A stretch of DNA of 64,000 nucleotides from Tritrichomonas musculus (taxonomy: Eukaryota > Parabasalia > Tritrichomonadida > Tritrichomonadidae), in NCBI GenBank assembly GCA_039105265.1, contig JAPFFF010000024.1, positions 868,001-932,000 on the forward strand, read 5' to 3'. Shown here piece by piece: positions 11,313 through 21,680 of this stretch. The position numbers and the translations under genes were made by a program. Numbering within the stretch: the first letter of the stretch is position 1; every line of letters starts with the position of its first letter. The notes below the pieces were generated by a model. It was not told where the DNA came from and ran no database searches. It saw only the letters and a list, made by a program, of their open reading frames with translations.

Positions 11313-12099
11313 AAAAACCTAAACTTTAAATATTATTATGAATTATTTATTTATTTAATCTTTTTATAGTAAACGGTTTAAGGCTTTTTAATAAATTTGA
11401 CTAGTTGAATGTAAATCCCACTTCAATAATGTTACGTAACTGTTAAATTCATTATACCATATATTTCAAATTTTATTTAAAACATATGAAATAATTAACC
11501 ATAAGCAAAATTATATAGAAATTAAGAAGAATTAATTTTAGATATAATTCAATATGAATATTTTTCTCTTGAATCAATTTTACAATTTTATGCGTTCTTT
11601 TCATTGAAAATTTTTTTAAATGAATTTGATTAGTATCTAAATATTTGGGAAACCAATGAATTTTATAAATTTGACACCATTAGATAGATTACATATATTT
11701 TTAAATAGAATATTAATTGTTTTTATATTTTTGTGATAAAATGTGAAATTTTTATAGGTTTAAATAAGAGATATTCATCAAATAAAAAAACATATAAATT
11801 TTTTTAAAATGATTATTTCAATGATTGAATATAATTTTTTCAATTAGTTTGAAATTGGTATTTAATTGAATTAAAATATTCACAAATTTGATAAAAACAC
11901 AACAACTCAATTTCTTAAAATATGATACTTATCTCATATCAAAAAATGTTCCTATCAAAACAAAGATTTTTTTATATTTATTACTATACCGAATATTCGG
12001 TATACTAGTTATTATAAAATCGAACTAAAGTATATATAAATCACAGAGTTTTGATTAGAGAAATATTATTTATTTTATTCAGTGAATAATTATTTATTA
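11313..12099. other. AT-rich region downstream of the ankyrin array
   Basis: No gene recognised. The only structured element seen is a 20-bp palindrome at 11985-12004. Confidence 0.4.
11985..12004. repeat. Perfect 20-bp palindrome
   Basis: TATACCGAATATTCGGTATA is its own reverse complement with no loop. It stands about 95 bases beyond the stop codon of the gene at 12100-12777. It may be a protein-binding site or a chance structure. Confidence 0.6.
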
Positions 12100-12777
12100 T
12101 TATTTCTTATCATCTAAATATTTATTCCAAAGGTTGAAATTGGATTGAAAATCAAAAGTAGATGAAGATGGTGTATTTGCTGGATTACCGAGAAGATTTG
12201 CAAAATTTACATTTTGCTGAGTTGGTTGATAATGCATTTCGAATGATGCTTGAATATTTGTTTTTGGTGTTGCAGCAGCAGAAGAAGCAGTAGAAGCTGT
12301 TGGTTTTGTATGTGTAAACGAAGATGAAGATGGTGCATTCACTGGTTTACCAGGAAGATTTGCAAAATATACATTTTGTTGAGTTGGTTGATAAGGCATT
12401 TCAAATGATGCTTGAATGTTTGTTTTTGGTGCTGCAGTAGAAGCTGTTGGTTTTACATGTGTGGATGAAGAAGAAGAAGGTGGTGGTGGTGTCATTTGAG
12501 GAGGTTTAGGTGGATTTTTCATTTCAAATGTGTGACCATCATTAGGCTTTATGTTTTGTTGTTTGAACAACTTATTGTTGTAATACTTATTATCCATCAT
12601 TTTATCAGCAAATTTGTCTACTGAATGACCAATATTTTTAGCAGGATTTAATCTTTCCATTCCTTGCTTAAATGTCATTTTACTATTCATTACAGCTGAT
12701 CCATGATGTCCAATTCCACTAGCAGAATCGTAGATTTCGTAGAGTGTTATGATGATATCAGGCAGACATTTTGGCAT
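12100..12777 (-). CDS. Pro/Ser/Thr-rich protein with a duplicated 50-residue block
   Basis: A 225-residue ORF starting at the first ATG. Residues 1-75 are moderately basic with a compact start (MPKCLPDIIITLYEIYDSAS). Residues 85-215 are low-complexity with a proline run and two copies of a roughly 50-residue block. Each block contains KPTAST, PKTNIQASFEM and YQPTQQNV(Y/N)FANL. I do not recognise the family. The disordered, repeat-bearing tail resembles tails of endocytic adaptor proteins, but no NPF or DPF motif is visible and no ENTH/ANTH domain is intact, so that is only a suggestion. A stop lies just upstream in frame, so the start is well bounded. Confidence 0.65.
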   Translation of the reverse strand: MPKCLPDIIITLYEIYDSASGIGHHGSAVMNSKMTFKQGMERLNPAKNIGHSVDKFADKMMDNKYYNNKLFKQQNIKPNDGHTFEMKNPPKPPQMTPPPPSSSSSTHVKPTASTAAPKTNIQASFEMPYQPTQQNVYFANLPGKPVNAPSSSSFTHTKPTASTASSAAATPKTNIQASFEMHYQPTQQNVNFANLLGNPANTPSSSTFDFQSNFNLWNKYLDDKK

Positions 12778-13452
12778 AATATTAGTTATGATTACCTATC
12801 AATACCACTTTTTCTGATGGAAACTTTTTGAATAAAACTGCATAATTTTCTTCTTTGGCACCATTTATTCTTTAATACTGATGAAGACTAATCGGAATTG
12901 GTGACTAAATACATTTGAAGATTAATCATGAACAGAAACAGTGATGAATGCGAGCTTTGAATGAAGACGAATTACATCAGATATGATGAGGAAGTATAGA
13001 TGATTACGTACTACATATGACAACAAGCTTCAGATGGAGACAAATTACAGATGATGACAAAATACTGATGATGAAAGTTTACTGAACTATATTGAATGAG
13101 AGATTTTGACTCAACTTTTTGAGAGAACTAATTGAACAAAAAAAAATGGGATAATTTTTTGATATTATTTATGTAAATGAAAAATTAATTTGACTCATCT
13201 TTTATATTTTTACGTAATTTTTAATATTTTTTCCTGTTCGATTGATATTACATAATAAAAGTTTAATAAGATTCAATTGAAAAATTTAATATAAAAAATA
13301 AAGCTCAGAATTTCAAATCTGATACTCATTCAAAATAAAACTTTTTCTGAGAGGTTCACTTTCACAAATTTTTAACGTTCTCCTTCTCAATATTTAATTA
13401 ATGAGAATTTTACCTTAACCAAATAAACTCAAAAGAAAACATACAATAATTA

Positions 13453-13489
<37 letters not shown>

Positions 13490-14164
13490 ATAATAAGGTA
13501 AAGTATTCAATTTTAAATCTTTCAAAAAGTGAATGAAAGAATGAGTGTTTTATAACTAATATCATGATTAAAAAAAATCTTGATTGGAGCAATGTTGATA
13601 AAAAACAATAAGTTATAATATTTCGTGTTTGCTTGCTCTTAAATATTTCCATGAATGAAGATATGATAAGGAATATTCATTAGATCAATAGGCACAAGTC
13701 GGAAAAAAAGGCTGATCAACTAGTTTTATTTTGAAATCTTATTATGAAATAAATAAAAAAATCTGGAATCGTGACGTTGGATTTCTTTTTATTGCTAATT
13801 TCATTTTTTGAGTACTTTATTTTTTATACTCCCCAGAAATCTCTTTTTTTCTCACAATTTTTTTCAATTAAAAATATTTTACAACTATCAAACAACTCAG
13901 AAAATCATTATCAATTTTCTTAGACTTCAATTTTTTTCAAAGAATATTAATTCAATTTTATATCATGTATTGATAATTTTATTTGAAATAAACATATCAA
14001 TTTTTTTTTTCTTTTTCAAAAAATTAAAATATATTTTTTTTTATATTGAACGTCAATTTAATCTTTATATTTAGGAAATATATTTATTTCCTTATATTTT
14101 ATATTATATAATAATATTTCAAGTCATCCTGCATTTTTCATACCTAACTATGCTCTAAAAAAAA
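12778..14164. other. Intergenic region with a long A tract
   Basis: A less AT-biased stretch at 12830-13130 has repeated GATGA/ATTACA-like words but no open frame with a domain. An A run of about 29 bases lies at 13457-13485. Plus- and minus-strand frames near 13.5-14.1 kb are Phe/Lys-rich by-products of A/T runs. I see no gene. Confidence 0.4.
12787..12791 (-). promoter_or_regulatory. Initiator-like element (TCATA)
   Basis: Minus-strand TCATA; A+1 lies 12 bases upstream of the ATG at 12777. It supports that start and suggests the gene is transcribed. Confidence 0.5.
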
Positions 14165-15091
14165 TTAAAAATCATCAGCGTAAACGTTCACACACCAATC
14201 ATGGATATCTGTGAAACGATAGCAACGTTCACACTTTTTGAGTTTTTGCATCTGTTCCTCGTTCAATGTGAAATCAAGAGAAAAATTCTCTTTCTGACGA
14301 TCCGGATTGGCACTTTTTGGGAGAACGATCATTTTTTGAGACAGCTGCAATAAAAACTTTAATTCAACTTGTGCTGGCGTTTTTCCTGTTTCCTTTGAAA
14401 TCTCGTGCAAAACAGGATCATCGAGGAGGTTTGGCTGCCCTTTTGTCTTTGAGTAAACTGATCCCAGAGGCGAAAAACACTCAATGAACATTCCACGGAA
14501 TTCGCAGTACATTCTAAGAGCTTCTTGTTGCATGTACAAATTGCACTCAACTTGGTTGCAGTAAGGCTGAATCTTCACTCGAGGATCAAATCGAAATTTT
14601 TCAAGAAGTTCAATTGAAAAATTCGACACTCCAATGTGTCTGACAAGTCCTTTCTCGACAAGTTTTTCCATTTCAGGCCACATGTCAAGGACTGTAATGG
14701 TGGTATCAATTGTCACTTTTTTGGTCGGTTCATTGATTGTATCTGGATTAACATTTGATGTCTCTGAAAATGAACACGGCCAATGAATCAAATATAAATC
14801 TAGATAGTCTAAATGAAGTCTTTCAAGGGATTCACGACAACATCTTTCAACATCTTCAGGATGATGATGATTATTCCATATTTTTGATGTTACCCAGATT
14901 TCTTCTCGTTTCACTTTCCCATTAATGAAAATTTGTTTTAAAGTGGCACCAATTGCTTTCTCGTTATTATAAATTTCTGCAGTATCAATATGGCGATAGC
15001 CAACATCTTCAATTGCATGACGGAGGGGTTCATTTACATTATCATCTTCTGAAATAGAAACTGTTCCAAGAGCTATTCGAGGAATGTTCAT
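14165..15091 (-). CDS. Aldo-keto reductase
   Basis: A 308-residue cytosolic NADPH-dependent aldo-keto reductase, full length for the family. The catalytic tetrad is complete when numbered from this start: Asp36 (HIDTAEIY), Tyr41, Lys70 (VTSKIW) and His103 (YLIHWP). The C-terminal cofactor motif VLPKSANPDRQKEN is present. It reduces aldehydes or ketones; the substrate cannot be read from sequence. The longer frame to 15106 begins with TTG, so I use the first ATG, at 15091. The protein resembles bacterial and protist 2,5-diketo-gluconate-reductase-type members. Confidence 0.92.
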   Translation of the reverse strand: MNIPRIALGTVSISEDDNVNEPLRHAIEDVGYRHIDTAEIYNNEKAIGATLKQIFINGKVKREEIWVTSKIWNNHHHPEDVERCCRESLERLHLDYLDLYLIHWPCSFSETSNVNPDTINEPTKKVTIDTTITVLDMWPEMEKLVEKGLVRHIGVSNFSIELLEKFRFDPRVKIQPYCNQVECNLYMQQEALRMYCEFRGMFIECFSPLGSVYSKTKGQPNLLDDPVLHEISKETGKTPAQVELKFLLQLSQKMIVLPKSANPDRQKENFSLDFTLNEEQMQKLKKCERCYRFTDIHDWCVNVYADDF

Positions 15092-15116
15092 TAACTTAAT
15101 GCGCAATTCTTTTATT

Positions 15117-15121
15117 TGTGA
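15117..15121 (-). promoter_or_regulatory. Initiator-like element (TCACA)
   Basis: Minus-strand TCACA with A+1 28 bases upstream of the ATG at 15091, slightly further than usual. It also lies upstream of the TTG of the longer frame. Confidence 0.35.
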
Positions 15122-15531
15122 ATTTTATCTCAATTTTTGAAAAGTCTTTCAATTGAAAAAAATAATAAAATACCTATAACTAAATATATTTTAGCATAAA
15201 TACTTTAATATTTGGAATATATTTTTAATAAAATTATTTGTTATAATAACTATTTCTTTTTAATTTTATTAAAAATTTTAATATTATTCATTAAATGGTT
15301 ATAGCATAAAAAACTTTTCTTAAGTGTTCAATTATTTGAACATCAACATTTGATCTGTTTTCTTTTTCTTGGACAAAAATTTTTTGTAATTATTCCATCC
15401 ATAGCTTTTGTTGATCCAGCCAACTTATTCTATTTGACATCAATGAGCTCCATGAAGAATTGACTGAACAATCTCCACTGTTTTCATGTTCATTGATTCA
15501 TCAATTTTAGGTTGAATTTAACCTTTAAGTC

Positions 15532-15747
15532 TTAAATTAGTTTTACTTTTGTAGTAGTTGGTTGCTGCTTTTCTTCTTGTATGTTTTGATTACAATCACC
15601 AAATATTGAAGTAACATTTAAAGCTGCTGTATTATAATTCTTAACAGATTATCAATAAGTGCACTTGCTAATGATACTTGTGATGATTTGAACTTCTGAT
15701 GGAAGAAGAATTCGAATTTCTTGATCACAATTATATCCATTAGGCAT
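15532..15747 (-). pseudogene. Decayed gene fragment of unknown family
   Basis: Two coding-like frames follow each other. The first (15652-15747) starts MPNGYNCDQEIRILLPSEVQ and hits a TGA. The second (15532-15639) reads NYNTAALNVTSIFGDCNQN, ends QQPTTTKVKLI and stops. Residues in the third frame between them (SALIDNLL) suggest a frameshift. Composition is unlike the surrounding AT-rich DNA. I cannot name the family. Confidence 0.35.
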
Positions 15748-16071
15748 ATTGAATTTCTTTTTGAAGTCTTTTCTTCAATCATTTTTGAATATCTTATTCG
15801 TATAAGTTTGTTACTTTTATTCTAATGAAATAACCTTTTAAAGCATCATTTAAAACATTTTATAGAAAAGAAAAAGTGGAAACAGAGAGAAAAAAAATAA
15901 AGTTAAAGTTAAATAAGAAATTTTGTTTTATTTATGACCTTTGATTAATGATTTATATCATAAAATAATTTCTTAATTTCTAGATTTTTGGTCAGCTCGA
16001 CTGGGGTTCTACATAAAAAATATTTAATGTACTATTAATTTTTGTTTTAAAATAGTATAAATGTCATTTGA
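15748..16071. other. AT-rich intergenic stretch
   Basis: Between the decayed fragment and the end of the minus-strand ankyrin array. Nothing recognised. Confidence 0.35.
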
Positions 16072-18054
16072 TTAAACATCGTCAACTTCATTGATTTTGA
16101 TGTCTTGATGATTCAATAAAAGTTTAATGACCTCAATATTTCCTTTGCTCACTGCTAAATGCAATGGATATTTATTAAATAATTTTATTTGTAATTACAT
16201 TAATAAAACATATTTCTAGAATTGAATTTAAAATATTAATAATGGAATCAGATGGAAAAAATTAATTTAAAATTATATTAAAAAAAACATTGAGTTGAAA
16301 TGAAATTAAAATAATTGTATATAACTAATGAATTAACAAAAAAATAGGAATGTTATTCAAAATTTTAAGAAATTCTATGAAAAAGTGGAATTGAAAATTC
16401 GATTCAAAAAATTGAATAGAATTGTATTAAAAAAAAATTGGTATTAAAATAAGGTAATTGTTGACATCAACCTTTTTATTGGTTAAAAGAATTTGAAGAG
16501 TTTCTGCGTCTCCATTTAGAATGGCAGAATGAATTGGTGCCAGATAAAATTAAAAAAATAAAATTTTATAAAAATAAAAATTTCTGGAATAGTATTTAAA
16601 AGACAAATTTGAAATGTAATTAATTTAAAAAAATTATAAAATTTGATTTAAAAAATTGATTAAAAACCATATTTAAAAGTTTGTATTGAAATGCTATTGA
16701 ATTATTTGATTTGATATGTTATTCAAAATAGTTAATTGGAATACAAGTTTCATTTGCTAAGATAAATTTAAAATTTCATAAAATTATGAAATATAAAATG
16801 TCATTAGAATAATAAAAATTTTGAACAAAATTTAAAATAAAAAGTGATTTAAAATGCCATATAAATTAAGATCAAGATTATCATTAGTTATTAAAACTTT
16901 AACAACTTCTATGTTTTGCTTTTCTACTGCTATATGAAAAGCAGTTCGGTTAAAAAAAAATATTATTAAATTTTATTTAAAACAAAAAATAGCAAATTAT
17001 ATAAAATTATTCATAATTGAAATTCGGTAATTAAATTGTTTAATTTTGAATTAAATTAAAAATGATTTTTTTTGAATTTTATAAAAATATTTTTTTTGTT
17101 TGAATATTATTAAAAATTAAACGTTTTATTAATATCATTAAAATTATTTTGCTTTGAATTAAATTCAAAAAAATTGATTTGAAATGTAATTCAAAAATAG
17201 AAAAAAAATAGTATTGAAAAATTAATTAAAATTTCATTAGAAAATTCTAAATAAAATGGATATATCATTAATGTCAACTGATTTATTCTCTAATAAAAGT
17301 TTAACAGCATCAACAAGTCCTCTCTCTGCTGCGAAGTAAAGAGGAGATTTATTAAAAAAAGAGTTATTAAAATTGAATGAAAATAAATTAAATCAAATCC
17401 AATTCAATTATTTGATTATAAACGGAATTAAAATTGTTTTATTCTAAATGATTTTATCATTAAAAAAATTGGTTTTGGAATTGTATACATAAAATAACAA
17501 TAAACTACGTTAAATATGAGATTTTTAAAATTCTGTCATTAAAAACAAAAAATTAAAAATTGTATTTAAAAATAAAATAATTAAAAACGTAATTAAAAAT
17601 GTAAATTAATTAAAACAGTATTAGAAAATTATCTAATGTTAAATGCTATGAGTGTTTGGTTCAATATTTTCATTTGCCAATAATAATTTAACTATTTCAA
17701 GTTTTTCTTTTTCAATAGCGAGATGGATTGGCGTCTTATTAACAAAAAGATGGTCAAAACTTTATCAAAATTATAAATATATAAAACTGTTTTCGTTTTT
17801 TGTTTATTGTATTCATCATATTTGTCATTAATTATTTTTAATTAAAATTCTATTAAAATCTTTTAAATCAAAATTGTATTAAAACTTTAAATTTGTTTGA
17901 ATTTCATTGAAAAAATTGAATGAAAATTCCCAAATAAGAAAAAATTAATATTAAAAATATTAATTCCGTTAACATCAACTCTTTTATCTTTTAAAAGAAG
18001 CACAGCAATATCACAATTACTTTTTTCCAGAGCCATACATAATGCATTCTGATT
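16072..18054 (-). repeat. Array of six single ankyrin units downstream of a DUF3447 gene
   Basis: In transcription order the units lie at 17956-18054 (NQNALCMALEKSNCDIAVLL), 17642-17740 (NKTPIHLAIEKEKLEIVKLL), 17255-17353 (NKSPLYFAAERGLVDAVKLL), 16853-16951 (NRTAFHIAVEKQNIEVVKVL), 16448-16546 (APIHSAILNGDAETLQILL) and 16072-16176. The last reads through to a stop (KINEVDDV). The first five are exactly 33 codons and end Asn-x-x-x-Ile, with ATT followed by T. No unit has an internal stop. Spacers of about 215, 288, 303, 306 and 271 bp are AT-rich, contain stops in all frames, and lack the canonical trichomonad splice motifs. Removing them would join the units in frame to the DUF3447 protein upstream. 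Coding of the array is therefore plausible but unproven. Confidence 0.75.
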
Positions 18055-18128
18055 AATCAAAAAAAATTAGGTCAAAATATTATAAAGGTCAAAAAATTGA
18101 AATTTCAAATCTATTGAAAAAGTTAAAT

Positions 18129-19274
18129 TCAAATTTCATCAGAGCAAGCTTCATTAACTTTGAGACAAGGCAAGCTTATCAATAGTATATTAACAAGTGT
18201 ATAATAATCATAAGTGCAAAAATGGACCAAAAATTTTTCATAATTTTGAGTGTCAATATAACCGAAATTGTAATACTTAATGCCGTAATAAGTATAAAAA
18301 GAAGGATCACATTTTCTTTCCATAAGTACGTCAGGGATATAATTAGCAATTTGATTTTGGTGGCATTTAATGGATTCAGTCAAGTAAAGTCGATATTTTT
18401 CATCTTTTTTCCTTTTGTCTGGAATGATTTTCATGCTTTCTAATAGGTGAATTATCTCGGGATTCCCTCCATGAACAGCCGGATACCAAATCATTGATTC
18501 CAGCAATTTTACATCTTGTTTTGTTATAAATTGGAAAATTTGAAAAGAACCATAAAATGCTGCATACATAATGAAATCAACATTGTGACATTTGAGTAAA
18601 TATGGATTCGTCTCAAAAATTGAATACTTTATTTTTGAATTGCATGATTGGCCAGTGCGTGTTAAATAGGAAATAAAATCTTCAACTTTATCATCTCGAA
18701 TTAAATTGCATACGTAGCTGTCATTGACACCATCTTTTCTTTTAATATAAAAATCTTCTTCTATTTCTTGATTTAATTCTTGAATCCAGATATCATCTTT
18801 TTTTTTGGTTTTGCTATTTTTATAATTTCTGATGAATTCTGAATCGGAAAACGGTTTCAATTCTGGTAAAAAATACGAGGGATAATTATAGGTTAAATAT
18901 TTGCCTTGTGTAATGGCAAAGGCAATATCTTTGTCAAAGGTCAACATTTTTTCTTCAATGAGAAATAGAAGTATGCGTTTGTTGCTCTTGAAAATGTCGA
19001 AAATTTCTGAATTTGTGAATTTTTCTAATATTTGATCTTTGAGATTTATCAAAATATCTTCAATTCTTGGAGCAACTTTGATACCTAAATGATTGCTATA
19101 TAATTTAACCATTAAACGTAAAATTAGCCTGATATCGTGCTTATTTTCCTCTTTAATAATATTAATAATTTCATCTTTATTGATATCGTCATCTTCTGTA
19201 TTTTCTATGAATTCTATGATATTTTCACGAATTTCTTCCATTTTGTTTAAATAATCTTTGATTTGAGACTTCAT
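18129..19274 (-). CDS. DUF3447 domain protein, head of an ankyrin array
   Basis: A 381-residue reading frame starting at the first ATG, 19274 (the longer frame to 19283 begins with TTG). It has the DUF3447 layout: acidic helical N-terminus, RILLFLIEEKMLTFDKD, GVNDSYVCNLIRDDKVEDF, then IFETNPYLLKCHNVDFIMYA and FQFITKQDVKLLESMIWYPA. It stops soon after LKVNEACS, exactly where paralogues continue into the next helical repeat. About 80 bases further on begins the first of six ankyrin units on the same strand. I infer this ORF is the first coding block of a larger DUF3447-ankyrin gene, intact or decayed. Function unknown. Confidence 0.75.
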   Translation of the reverse strand: MKSQIKDYLNKMEEIRENIIEFIENTEDDDINKDEIINIIKEENKHDIRLILRLMVKLYSNHLGIKVAPRIEDILINLKDQILEKFTNSEIFDIFKSNKRILLFLIEEKMLTFDKDIAFAITQGKYLTYNYPSYFLPELKPFSDSEFIRNYKNSKTKKKDDIWIQELNQEIEEDFYIKRKDGVNDSYVCNLIRDDKVEDFISYLTRTGQSCNSKIKYSIFETNPYLLKCHNVDFIMYAAFYGSFQIFQFITKQDVKLLESMIWYPAVHGGNPEIIHLLESMKIIPDKRKKDEKYRLYLTESIKCHQNQIANYIPDVLMERKCDPSFYTYYGIKYYNFGYIDTQNYEKFLVHFCTYDYYTLVNILLISLPCLKVNEACSDEI

Positions 19275-19587
19275 TATCCTCAAAGAAGGTAAAAAAAAAA
19301 TTTTTTTAACGGATTAGGAACTTTTTCTGATAATAATGTTTATAAAATAATCATAGAAAATTTTTGAAACATACTAGAGTTTCATTTTCCAAATTAACTT
19401 TTTAAAATATTTAATATATATATAATTCATATAAAAAACTTTTTCAAAAAACATAAAAAACTAAATCGAAAATTGAATAATTTTTCAATGTTTATTTTTA
19501 TAACATTCAATTTTGAGAAAAACGAATTTTATACTTCTTATAAAATATTTTATCTTTTTTCAAATTGTTATGGTTTTAAAATATGCT
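19275..19587. other. Divergent intergenic region
   Basis: About 340 bases separate the divergently transcribed DUF3447 and phosphoesterase genes. It is AT-rich. An Initiator is visible only on the phosphoesterase side. Confidence 0.45.
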
Positions 19588-19592
19588 TCATA
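19588..19592 (+). promoter_or_regulatory. Initiator-like element (TCATA)
   Basis: TCATA in the context GCTTCATATATT; A+1 is 24 bases upstream of the ATG at 19614. Confidence 0.45.
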
Positions 19593-19613
19593 TATTATTA
19601 TATTTAAATTACG

Positions 19614-21680
19614 ATGGAAACAGAAAACCATATGCGCGCAAGAACTTTTTTAAACTTCGTATCTCATTACTTATGGCTTTTATTTATTGGTTATGCATTT
19701 TTACTAGTATTATGTTTGAAAAGTTATCAGGAAGTGCCTGAAATCAAAAGTAAAAACAGTGAAATTCATTGGAATTCTTCATATAATCCCCATATTTTTG
19801 GTTTTATTTCAGATTCGCATATTGCATCTTATAATTTTCTTTCGATCAATGATACAGAATCGATTTTAAATATATATAACAAAACAAATGCAGAAAAAAT
19901 ACTTTTTGCAGGTGATATTTGTGACAACTTTGGTTCGAATTCGATAATCAAGCATGGACAGCAATATATTAACGATTTCATTATATATCAAAAAATTACT
20001 AGTCGATATCCAAATGATTTTATTATTGCAGCATCAGGAAATCACGATGAGTTTGGTGTAGATTCTTATAATTCAACAAGCCATTTCATTTTACATTACG
20101 TTGATTTTTACAAAAATAATGAAATTTATAAAGACTACGACAATTTTCTCATTTCAAAAGTAAAATTGGACGATATTGATATTTTTGTATTAAATCCATA
20201 CCAATATCCTACTGTTAGCGCTGGTCTAGGCTATTACATGAATCTAACAAGAGATATGATGGACAAAATAGAAAAAGCTTTAATGTCTCCTTCAAACGCA
20301 ACAGCTCGTCTTTTATTAACCCATTTTCCATTATCATACAGCATGATTGATGTCAAATCGTCAAGTAAAAAAACATTAACAGATATTGTTGCATCAAGCA
20401 ATATCACAGCCATCTTGGCAGGCCATTCACATCTCGAGTTGGTCATTCATAGAAAAACATCTTTAGAGATTCACACATGTGCTGTCAAAAAAGAAGCTGA
20501 AAATGGAAGAGGTTACCGATTCATTTCAATTGATAATGGCGGTTTATCCGATCATAGTTTCAATTTAAAAGGTGAAATGCCAGAAGCCCTTTTGACCTAT
20601 CCAATACCGAAAAAATACATCAGCGATCAAACCGATTTTTCAATTGAAAATTTCAATGAGGCTGAAGCTCGCGTTGTCCATTTTTCAGAGAATCCAAATT
20701 TGAATATAACCGCCACGTGTTATTGTAAAACAAATGATTACAAATCAATGCCAACTTTACTTCAATTTCAGCGAATTATTCGCAGAAATCAATCATTATA
20801 TTCAATTCCTTTGAAAAAGTTGTGTGATAATTCAAATTCTAACGGTTTTTCAGAATATCAACTCACTTTTTCAGGAGATTGGAATTATTCAACAACTTTT
20901 GTTGTTAGTGATTCAGTTAAGTTAGATAGAGAGATTCTTGATACTGATGTTTCATTTCACAAGTCAATGATAATCATTGGCATCATTTGTTGGATCATCA
21001 TTTTTATTGTTTGGTGTCCCTTTCCGCCTTTGAAATGCTTTGATATTTTGAGTGACTGGATTGCAGGAAATGATGATCATTATGAGCCAAATTGTGCCAA
21101 TCAAACTGCAAAATACGTTGGAGTTATCTTTGGTTTTCTCTTGATGAAATCGCAGATTTATAACAACATTCCATTATGGATTCAAATTGTTTACTTTCTT
21201 TTTGTTTTATCTCCAATTTTTATCCCAGTTTGTTTTCTGAAAAGTGGCAATAGTTATGGCTTTATTTACTTTGTTGGCTACTATTTAAAGTCATTTGCAT
21301 TTGATTATTGGGGAGTGATATTGACTTCGTATTTCATACTCTTTGTTCTTTTGCCTTCAACAATCATTTTCTCTGAAATTGCTTACTTTATTCAAACGAG
21401 AAAATGCAGTTACTCTTTCTTGATCGATGTAAGCCTTGCCTTATTGCAATTTGGTATGATTATCATTGTCGCTGAAACTTCTCTTTATCAAGCAACAACT
21501 TTTGTTTTAACAATTTGTAGTCCATTATTTGTAATTGAACCGATTGCAATCATTATAATGGAGATTCTCTCATTTTCAAAGCATGCTAACTTAAAACAAC
21601 AAAAAGAGCGCAAAATTGAAAATGAATCTTCCATGCATGACGATATAGAAACAAATATTGATGATAAAATAGAATTATAG
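19614..21680 (+). CDS. TMEM62-like membrane metallophosphoesterase
   Basis: A 688-residue membrane protein. A signal-anchor-like span (about 14-35) precedes a calcineurin-type phosphoesterase domain (about 55-320) with all metal motifs: Asp67-x-His69 (SDSHIA), Asp101 (AGDICD), Asn143-His144 (GNHDE), His237 (THFP) and His271-x-His273 (GHSH). After a beta-rich region come about six membrane spans (about 445-665) and an acidic cytosolic tail. This order matches TMEM62 and the trichomonad Ser/Thr protein phosphatase-like family. The active site probably faces the exoplasmic side. The substrate is unknown. Confidence 0.88.
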   Translation: METENHMRARTFLNFVSHYLWLLFIGYAFLLVLCLKSYQEVPEIKSKNSEIHWNSSYNPHIFGFISDSHIASYNFLSINDTESILNIYNKTNAEKILFAGDICDNFGSNSIIKHGQQYINDFIIYQKITSRYPNDFIIAASGNHDEFGVDSYNSTSHFILHYVDFYKNNEIYKDYDNFLISKVKLDDIDIFVLNPYQYPTVSAGLGYYMNLTRDMMDKIEKALMSPSNATARLLLTHFPLSYSMIDVKSSSKKTLTDIVASSNITAILAGHSHLELVIHRKTSLEIHTCAVKKEAENGRGYRFISIDNGGLSDHSFNLKGEMPEALLTYPIPKKYISDQTDFSIENFNEAEARVVHFSENPNLNITATCYCKTNDYKSMPTLLQFQRIIRRNQSLYSIPLKKLCDNSNSNGFSEYQLTFSGDWNYSTTFVVSDSVKLDREILDTDVSFHKSMIIIGIICWIIIFIVWCPFPPLKCFDILSDWIAGNDDHYEPNCANQTAKYVGVIFGFLLMKSQIYNNIPLWIQIVYFLFVLSPIFIPVCFLKSGNSYGFIYFVGYYLKSFAFDYWGVILTSYFILFVLLPSTIIFSEIAYFIQTRKCSYSFLIDVSLALLQFGMIIIVAETSLYQATTFVLTICSPLFVIEPIAIIIMEILSFSKHANLKQQKERKIENESSMHDDIETNIDDKIEL

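Noticed and set aside
13808-14074. 88-codon plus-strand frame
   Set aside because: Phe/Ile/Asn composition is what random AT-rich sequence gives; it overlaps poly-T tracts and has no domain.
16177-18128. Canonical GT-AG introns between ankyrin units
   Set aside because: No GTATGT/GYAYGY donor or ACTAAC...ACACAG acceptor is present at the module edges; bases after the ATT codon vary. I therefore do not annotate introns, only spacers.
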